Shown here: in pieces, positions 59,179 through 64,000 of the stretch
Layout of the letters: every line of letters begins with the position of its first letter
Position numbering within the stretch: position 1 is the first letter of the stretch
Origin: Clostridia bacterium
Lineage (GTDB): Bacteria; Bacillota; Clostridia; Lachnospirales; Lachnospiraceae
DNA: 64,000 nucleotides
Direction: 5' to 3'
Assembly: GCA_009929615.1 (NCBI GenBank)
Contig: SAAB01000004.1
Span: forward strand, 47,903-111,902
Notes under the pieces: model-generated
What the model was told of the DNA's origin: nothing
Database searches by the model: none
Seen by the model: only the letters and a program-made list of their open reading frames with translations
Position numbers and translations under genes: made by a program

Positions 59179-59754
59179 ATGATAGACAGGAGCGCATTAA
59201 AATATCAGGGTTATAGACTTTTTTGGATAGCAATGGGGGTCGCGTTGAATATTCAGACTAATTATATCGAGCTGCAAAATTGGCTCGAAAAGGCAAAAAG
59301 TATTTATTCCTCCGCAGGATGCCCGCACGAAAGAGTTGATGATGGCATTTTAAAAATTGCAATGCAGGTAGCGGCTATTAGAAAAACAAAACCAGATATG
59401 CTGCATGTATTCCTTCAGGAGTTAATTACTGAGTTCAAGGGTTATAAACTCATTCAGTGCCGATTCAATAAATCCAATTATGAGCATTTTGTTATGACCC
59501 CGGAAATTCAGATTCTGATCGGTGGTCTTATGGATAAAGCGTCAGAGGGAATAATGCTGGCTTCTATCTGCCACATGCTACAGGTAGATACGTTATCCGA
59601 ACTTCTAAGCCTAATCCCAACGGGAATGCCAGACACCGATGTACTGGATGCGCTATGGCGTGATCAGAAGACGCCCGCAGGACTGAACCTGCTTGATGAC
59701 TTCGTACTTCTGGATACCGTTGCGCTGGCTAATAAGCGGGGGATTGCTGCATGA
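59179..59754 (+). CDS. hypothetical protein upstream of DnaB-like helicase, 191 aa
   Basis: Unknown helical protein with no recognised motif. The start is uncertain: no ribosome site precedes ATG 59179, and ATG 59233 (with GGA) may be used. It overlaps the next gene by 4 nt (ATGA), and that gene overlaps the helicase leader, so these two small proteins are natural candidates for helicase partners such as loaders. Confidence 0.6.
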   Translation: MIDRSALKYQGYRLFWIAMGVALNIQTNYIELQNWLEKAKSIYSSAGCPHERVDDGILKIAMQVAAIRKTKPDMLHVFLQELITEFKGYKLIQCRFNKSNYEHFVMTPEIQILIGGLMDKASEGIMLASICHMLQVDTLSELLSLIPTGMPDTDVLDALWRDQKTPAGLNLLDDFVLLDTVALANKRGIAA

Positions 59755-60119
59755 ATGTATCGGCGTTGATTAGTAGCCTCTATGTGACCGTTATCGCCGG
59801 GCAGGAGCTGGAAGCAAAAGCTCTGGAGCATCACGAACGCCGTACAGCTGGTCGATTTTGCCGAAAAACACTTTCTGTCCACGCGGTGAAGCGCAAGCCC
59901 GGGGTGGAATTTCTGGCGCGGCTGAAAGTCAATTACGCCCGCGCCAACCTGACAAACTGCGACCCCGGTACAGTAGCCGAGCTGAGGCTGGTGGGCCGCT
60001 CTGATGAAGCGAATGAGCTCTCTGAAGCAATTCTAAAGGCAATAGCATCCAGTTACCCGGAGTTGGTATCGGAATGCGCACGACAATTACAAAAACAAAA
60101 GCTATTCCAGAACCTCTGA
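59751..60119 (+). CDS. hypothetical protein, 122 aa
   Basis: Unknown, helical, slightly basic protein (FCRKTLSVHAVKRKPGVEFLARLK). Coupled to the preceding gene by ATGA. Ends 8 nt before the DnaB-like start. Possible helicase partner, by position only. Confidence 0.65.
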   Translation: MNVSALISSLYVTVIAGQELEAKALEHHERRTAGRFCRKTLSVHAVKRKPGVEFLARLKVNYARANLTNCDPGTVAELRLVGRSDEANELSEAILKAIASSYPELVSECARQLQKQKLFQNL

Positions 60120-60127
60120 GGCCACTT

Positions 60128-61546
60128 ATGACTATGGCGGACATCTCGTTTACCGAAACAGGTGAGACAAAGCAAACAGCTGAATACAGCTTAAAAACCC
60201 CTCCGCAATCGATAGAAGCGGAACAGTCCGTGCTGGGCGGGTTAATGCTTGAAAACCAGAGATGGGATGATGTGGCAGAAATCGTTAGTGAGCAGGATTT
60301 TAGTTCTCGACCGCATCGCTCAATTTTCTCTGCAATGAGATCGCTCGTTGCGAATCAATTCCCGATTGATTTGATAACCCTCGCTGAGCACATCGAAAAC
60401 GAGGGAGAAGGTAAGCTGGATAGTCTCGGCGGTTTCGCCTATCTGGCAGAACTGTCAAAAAATACGCCCAGTGCGGCAAATATAATTGCCTACGCGCAGA
60501 TCGTCAGGGAACGTGCCGTAATCAGGGAAATGATAAAAGTTGCCAACGAAATAACCGAGGCCGGTTACAACCCGGAAGGTAGGACAAGTGACGAATTGCT
60601 TGATCTTGCAGAAAGCCGGATTTTCCAGATTGCAGAGCAAAGGGGAAATAAAAGCGGTGGGCCGGAAAATATCAGCAGCATTCTGGACAGAACCGTTACC
60701 AAGATTGAAGCCTTGTTCCAGCGTCCCCATGACGGGGTCACTGGAGTTGATACCGGCTACGTGGACGTGAACAAGAAGACAGCCGGTCTACAGCCCTCGG
60801 ATTTGATTATTATCGCTGCCAGACCCTCAATGGGGAAAACTACGTTTGCAATGAACATCTGCGAGAATGTATCGCTGACAAACGATAAGCCCGTCATGAT
60901 TTTCAGCCTGGAAATGCCTACGGAACAGCTCATGATGCGCTCACTGGCATCGCTATCACGCGTCAACCAGACCAGCATCCGAACCGGACAGCTCGATGAC
61001 GAGGACTGGGCCCGGTTATCCGGCACAATGGGACTGCTGCTGGAAAAAAAGAACATTTACATTGATGACAGCTCTGGCCTAACACCTATGGACGTTCGCT
61101 CCCGGGCGCGTCGATTGTCCCGCGAACACGGTGGGCTTAGCCTCATTATGATCGACTACCTTCAGTTGATGCGTGTACCGTCGTTATCTGACAACAGAAC
61201 TCTGGAAATTGCTGAAATCTCCCGATCTCTGAAAGCACTGGCAAAAGAGCTGAATGTACCGGTAATCGCTTTATCGCAACTAAACCGCTCGCTTGAACAA
61301 CGTGCCGATAAACGTCCGGTAAACTCAGATTTGCGAGAGTCAGGCTCCATTGAGCAGGATGCTGACCTGATCATGTTTATTTACCGTGATGAGGTCTATC
61401 ACGAAAATAGCGATATGAAAGGTATAGCCGAAATTATCATAGGTAAACAGCGCAACGGGCCTATAGGGACAGTACGTCTCACATTTAATGGTCAATGGTC
61501 TCGATTTGATAATTATGGTGGCCCTGAGTATCATGATGACGACTGA
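60128..61546 (+). CDS. dnaB: replicative DNA helicase, DnaB family
   Basis: DnaB-type hexameric 5'-3' helicase. An N-terminal domain starts with PPQSIEAEQSVLGGLML; the RecA-like domain has Walker A ARPSMGKTTFAMNI, Walker B LIMIDYLQLM, and the arginine finger motif GKQRNGPIGTVRLTF. 472 aa equals chromosomal DnaB in length. The ATG at 60128 follows TGAGG. A plasmid-borne copy implies a dedicated replication fork component or an ability to replicate in hosts where recruiting the host helicase is difficult. Confidence 0.96.
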   Translation: MTMADISFTETGETKQTAEYSLKTPPQSIEAEQSVLGGLMLENQRWDDVAEIVSEQDFSSRPHRSIFSAMRSLVANQFPIDLITLAEHIENEGEGKLDSLGGFAYLAELSKNTPSAANIIAYAQIVRERAVIREMIKVANEITEAGYNPEGRTSDELLDLAESRIFQIAEQRGNKSGGPENISSILDRTVTKIEALFQRPHDGVTGVDTGYVDVNKKTAGLQPSDLIIIAARPSMGKTTFAMNICENVSLTNDKPVMIFSLEMPTEQLMMRSLASLSRVNQTSIRTGQLDDEDWARLSGTMGLLLEKKNIYIDDSSGLTPMDVRSRARRLSREHGGLSLIMIDYLQLMRVPSLSDNRTLEIAEISRSLKALAKELNVPVIALSQLNRSLEQRADKRPVNSDLRESGSIEQDADLIMFIYRDEVYHENSDMKGIAEIIIGKQRNGPIGTVRLTFNGQWSRFDNYGGPEYHDDD

Positions 61547-61668
61547 CCATAAAAGCTACTGACCTTATCCTGATATTTAATTAAAGGTTTTCGACTGTTT
61601 AATTTCGCCAGCTGATTGGCCCGATAGATAATGGTTCTACGGACAGCAATCTTTTATATAGGTGTAAA

Positions 61669-61869
61669 ATGAAAACGATACTCTCAGCTTTATTATTCGT
61701 TGTTTCATGGAATGCACTGGCACAGGATGAGGGAAATAGTGGTGATAAAAAGCAACAGGCAACGGCAACTATTCAAATTTCGATTACAATTTTACCCGAA
61801 CCGGTAAAACCAAAGATCACCAAAGAACAGGTGAGTGATACGCTAACCGTCATTTCTTATGAATGGTAG
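61669..61869 (+). CDS. small secreted protein, 66 aa
   Basis: Signal peptide (residues 1-18, ending ALA) followed by a short charged mature part of about 48 residues (QDEGNSGDKKQQATATIQI ...) with one Trp at the end. Ribosome site AGGTG. Its own unit after dnaB. Function unknown. Confidence 0.65.
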   Translation: MKTILSALLFVVSWNALAQDEGNSGDKKQQATATIQISITILPEPVKPKITKEQVSDTLTVISYEW

Positions 61870-61930
61870 CATCCAGACAACCAACGGTTAAGCCTGCTCC
61901 AGCAAAGAAAAGTATCTTTCTGAACATCAC

Positions 61931-61995
61931 TTCGTCACCCGAATGCCTCGTGATTTAATAAGTAAACAAACCGGACAATATTCACGAGGTGTTTT
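61931..61995 (+). promoter_or_regulatory. TTCGTC-family element with perfect 8-bp arms
   Basis: TTCGTC (61931), TTTAAT 17 nt later (61954), GTAAACAAACCGGA (61962-61975, variant of the box), arms CCTCGTGA (61946-61953) and TCACGAGG (61982-61989) perfectly complementary. Here the box has changed and no longer pairs with TTCGT. Confidence 0.68.
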
Positions 61996-62361
61996 ATGAC
62001 AAATGAAACTCAGAACAACGCATCCGCACCTGAAGAGTTAATCACGCGTATATCGCAGGTCATTAAACGCAAGGATGGATCTGAAGTGAAAATTACTGCT
62101 CAGGCTGCGTTCGGTGCAGGGTTAACTCGCTCTATCGATGTATATGTTCTTCGTCGGGATAATGCTGATTCAAACTGGCAAGGTTGCAGTAATCGACCAA
62201 AAGCAGGATGGCGGAATATGTCTGTAGATGAATATATCCGTGAAGGGCGCTCTGAAATGCTTAAGGCAGTTACGCCGGGAGAAATTCTAAAGCTCACAAA
62301 TGCCATTGGCAAACCAATGAGTTGTCTTGATCAATTATTTCCATCCCCGATTACTAAATAA
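61996..62361 (+). CDS. hypothetical protein, 121 aa
   Basis: Unknown protein with a strand-rich centre (RSIDVYVLRRDN ... SNRPKAGWRNMSVDEYI). GAGGTG precedes the ATG. It is expressed from a family element and lies upstream of the DndC-like gene. Confidence 0.68.
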   Translation: MTNETQNNASAPEELITRISQVIKRKDGSEVKITAQAAFGAGLTRSIDVYVLRRDNADSNWQGCSNRPKAGWRNMSVDEYIREGRSEMLKAVTPGEILKLTNAIGKPMSCLDQLFPSPITK

Positions 62362-62387
62362 ATCATTAAATAATACCGCTGGCCTTA

Positions 62388-62450
62388 TTCGTCAGCTGGT
62401 ACGCCCGTGTTTAAATAAATATACAAAACGAATAAATAAACAGGTGAACC
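62388..62450 (+). promoter_or_regulatory. TTCGTC-family element before the DndC-like gene
   Basis: TTCGTC (62388), TTAAAT 17 nt later (62411), ACAAAACGAA box (62423-62432), arms GTTTA/TAAAC. It shows the disrupted DndC-like gene belonged to the native regulon. Confidence 0.62.
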
Positions 62451-63473
62451 ATGCAACAGGTAATCGACTTTGGCACATCAGAACCGACCCTTGCCCCAAT
62501 CCTTACCGGGGATAAATGGGATACGGTTTGGCAAACACTGGCTAATGACGAAGACCTGAATTATGTCGATGCCAGCACTGGCACGAGCATGGCCAATCTT
62601 ATCACCACCGGCACAAACGCCATTTATAAAGCGCTTACTGACGGCTGGACTATGAGCCTGGCGTATTCATCAGGAAAGGACTCTGAGTGCGTTCTGCACC
62701 TCTTCCTGATGGCGCTGGTAAGGGCTACCCGCAATGGCACAAACATCAGCCAGCATCACTATGTGATCCACACCGACACGGGCATCGAGAATCCAGCCGT
62801 CCGCTGGCTGGCAGACACAAAACTCGCCGAACTTGAGGCATTCGTTGAAAAGCACCAGTTACCGCTGAGCATTGTAATTGGTAAGCCTGGACTGACATCT
62901 GGGTGGACTGGCCGCATCCTTTCAGGGCGAGGATTGCCAACATTTTCAAATAGTTCCGCCAGACAGTGCTCGATCGACTTGAAGGTCGATCCTGCACGTC
63001 GGGCCCGTGCCGAGTACATGCGAGGACTGCCTAAAGCCGTTCGTCAGCGCGTTTGTCTGCTGCTGGGTTCCCGTGATGCAGAGAGCACAACCCGTGCCAT
63101 GAACATCGAAAAAAAAGGCGGGAGCGCTGAAGACGTTAAACAGACAAAAGAGGGCGGTGAGCTCTATCCGATCCGTCACTGGCATCAGGGGAACGTATGG
63201 GAATTCCTGCTATCGTCCGGGGATGAGGCTCGTTTTGCGTTACCCAGTTACCTGCCTAACAATAATGAAACTGCTGAGCTCTACAAAGAGGCTACGGGCG
63301 AATGTGTCTGGACGGGTTCTGAAAAAGCAAAAAGCGCCTGTGGTTCACGATTTGGCTGTTACCTTACTCTTGTTTTTATGTATTTAGAGTTAAACTCTAC
63401 TTTTCTATTTTTAGAATTCAAGCTATTCATCGTAATTGAGAGATATCCTTTTAATGTTCAGCAAGCCTGTTAA
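62451..63473 (+). CDS. DndC/PAPS-reductase-like protein, 3' end replaced
   Basis: PP-loop ATP pyrophosphatase of the DndC type. SSGKDSE (about residues 75-81) is the PP-loop; HTDTGIENPAV and LSGRGLPTF then RQCSIDLKVDP follow as in DndC and PAPS reductase. In relatives a C-terminal CGxRFGCWxC iron-sulphur motif follows; here it is cut after CGSRFGC and continues with an unrelated hydrophobic AT-rich tail (YLTLVFMYLELN ...). So the gene is probably truncated by an insertion or rearrangement near 63359 and may be inactive. Relatives act in DNA phosphorothioation or sulphur metabolism. Confidence 0.82.
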   Translation: MQQVIDFGTSEPTLAPILTGDKWDTVWQTLANDEDLNYVDASTGTSMANLITTGTNAIYKALTDGWTMSLAYSSGKDSECVLHLFLMALVRATRNGTNISQHHYVIHTDTGIENPAVRWLADTKLAELEAFVEKHQLPLSIVIGKPGLTSGWTGRILSGRGLPTFSNSSARQCSIDLKVDPARRARAEYMRGLPKAVRQRVCLLLGSRDAESTTRAMNIEKKGGSAEDVKQTKEGGELYPIRHWHQGNVWEFLLSSGDEARFALPSYLPNNNETAELYKEATGECVWTGSEKAKSACGSRFGCYLTLVFMYLELNSTFLFLEFKLFIVIERYPFNVQQAC

Positions 63474-63500
63474 AAGCACTTTATCTGAACCGCGTTTTGC

Positions 63501-63839
63501 CTAAATCCTGCTCAATATATACTCTCCCTGAGTTCTGAAATCCTCAAATTCCCCAATCTTAAAGCATTGATACATAGATGATGTCAGATAATGCGCAATC
63601 ATCTCACCGCCAATATGGATCCGTTCCGGGTGTGGGTATGTCGCCTGTATAGCCCTTTGTTCATTCATCATTACAGGAATTGTCTGCAACAAATCCCCAT
63701 CCAAGATTTGGCACTCAGGTTTTACTCCTGTTCCGTATTGTAATTGCTCTGATTCGAAATCATGGACTGAGCGATAGGCGAACGAAACGATATTTCCTGT
63801 TTCCTCGCAAATTGCGAACTGATAAACACTGGTTGTCAC
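63501..63839 (-). CDS. hypothetical protein, 112 aa, beyond the truncation point
   Basis: Unknown soluble protein on the reverse strand, beginning with GTG at 63839. It lies within the segment that replaces the DndC-like 3' end. A TTCGTC motif on the same strand (63934-63929) with a poor -10 lies upstream and a good AAGGAGG site (63891-63897) precedes a 10-codon leader frame, not the GTG itself. The end of the window prevents judging what this segment is. Confidence 0.5.
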   Translation of the reverse strand: MTTSVYQFAICEETGNIVSFAYRSVHDFESEQLQYGTGVKPECQILDGDLLQTIPVMMNEQRAIQATYPHPERIHIGGEMIAHYLTSSMYQCFKIGEFEDFRTQGEYILSRI

Positions 63840-64000
63840 CGTTGAAGAAGAGGGAATTGCATGGTCATGCTTGTATTGTTTCCACAGCCTCCTTAGACAG
63901 GCCGTAAGCGTGCAGTGAGAACCGTATTGACGAAGTGAAGCTGGTCAGGCAGGCAGAGTAACCCGCCACGGGAGCAGAGCACCCACCCGGTTCACAGGCC

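Noticed and set aside
1..64000. Assigning a named incompatibility group
   Set aside because: No replication initiator was recognised and the transfer, partition and activator genes are shared among several MOB-H groups.
63841..64000. Insertion-sequence end at the right edge
   Set aside because: No terminal inverted repeat or transposase motif can be seen before the window stops.

Overview
The window looks like 64 kb of a large, low-copy, self-transmissible plasmid (or closely related integrative element) of a gamma-proteobacterium, most likely a member of the Enterobacterales. Four genes belong to an F-type mating-pair apparatus (traF, traH, traG, traN). They sit beside a divergent FlhD/FlhC-like activator pair, a lytic transglycosylase and a MobI-like protein. 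That combination is known from the SXT/R391 - IncA/C - IncHI group of MOB-H conjugative elements. There is no rRNA, tRNA, chromosomal housekeeping operon or complete insertion sequence. I did not recognise a replication initiator, so the replicon type is left open.

Layout. 0-1.3 kb: three unknown genes ending at a strong terminator. 1.4-11.8 kb: transfer genes traF-traH-traG, a small reverse-strand membrane gene, traN, and a reverse-strand lipoprotein. 11.9-15.1 kb (reverse strand): FlhC-like and FlhD-like activator subunits, transglycosylase, and a ParM/ParR-type segregation pair. 15.1-17.6 kb: largely noncoding DNA rich in hairpins and repeats around the MobI-like gene, the best place for the origin of transfer. 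17.6-50 kb: a long accessory region of mostly small, unknown, tightly spaced genes. It includes a DinG-like helicase, a Lar-like restriction-alleviation protein, a CcdA/CcdB pair, a RES/Xre toxin-antitoxin pair, an NrdH-like redoxin, a HAD-like phosphatase, an HNH nuclease and an LPX-type leucine-rich-repeat protein. 50.3-55.3 kb: six 56-bp repeats, parA-parB, and an AAA+ ATPase. 55.4-62.4 kb: a SprT-like protease, a second ParB-domain protein and a replicative helicase of the DnaB family. 62.4-64 kb: a DndC/PAPS-reductase-like gene whose C-terminus has been replaced, followed by a different, AT-richer segment.

How it fits together. The transfer genes and MobI-like protein would make and feed the conjugation machine, under control of the FlhDC-like pair. 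ParM/ParR and ParA/ParB would give two independent partition systems, and CcdAB and RES/Xre would penalise plasmid loss. The region entering next to the putative oriT carries restriction alleviation, acidic proteins and a helicase, which is consistent with a 'leading region' that protects and establishes incoming DNA.

The most striking unexplained signal is a dispersed family of about 18 intergenic elements. Each starts with TTCGTC, is followed after 17 nt by a -10-like hexamer, and often carries a GTAAACAAAACGAA box flanked by short inverted-repeat arms whose sequences differ from copy to copy while staying complementary. These elements precede many of the otherwise unrelated accessory genes and the tra lipoprotein gene, so they define a candidate plasmid-wide regulon. 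Chi octamers (GCTGGTGG) are also far more frequent than chance. All assignments rest on reading the sequence and remembered family features; no database search was possible.
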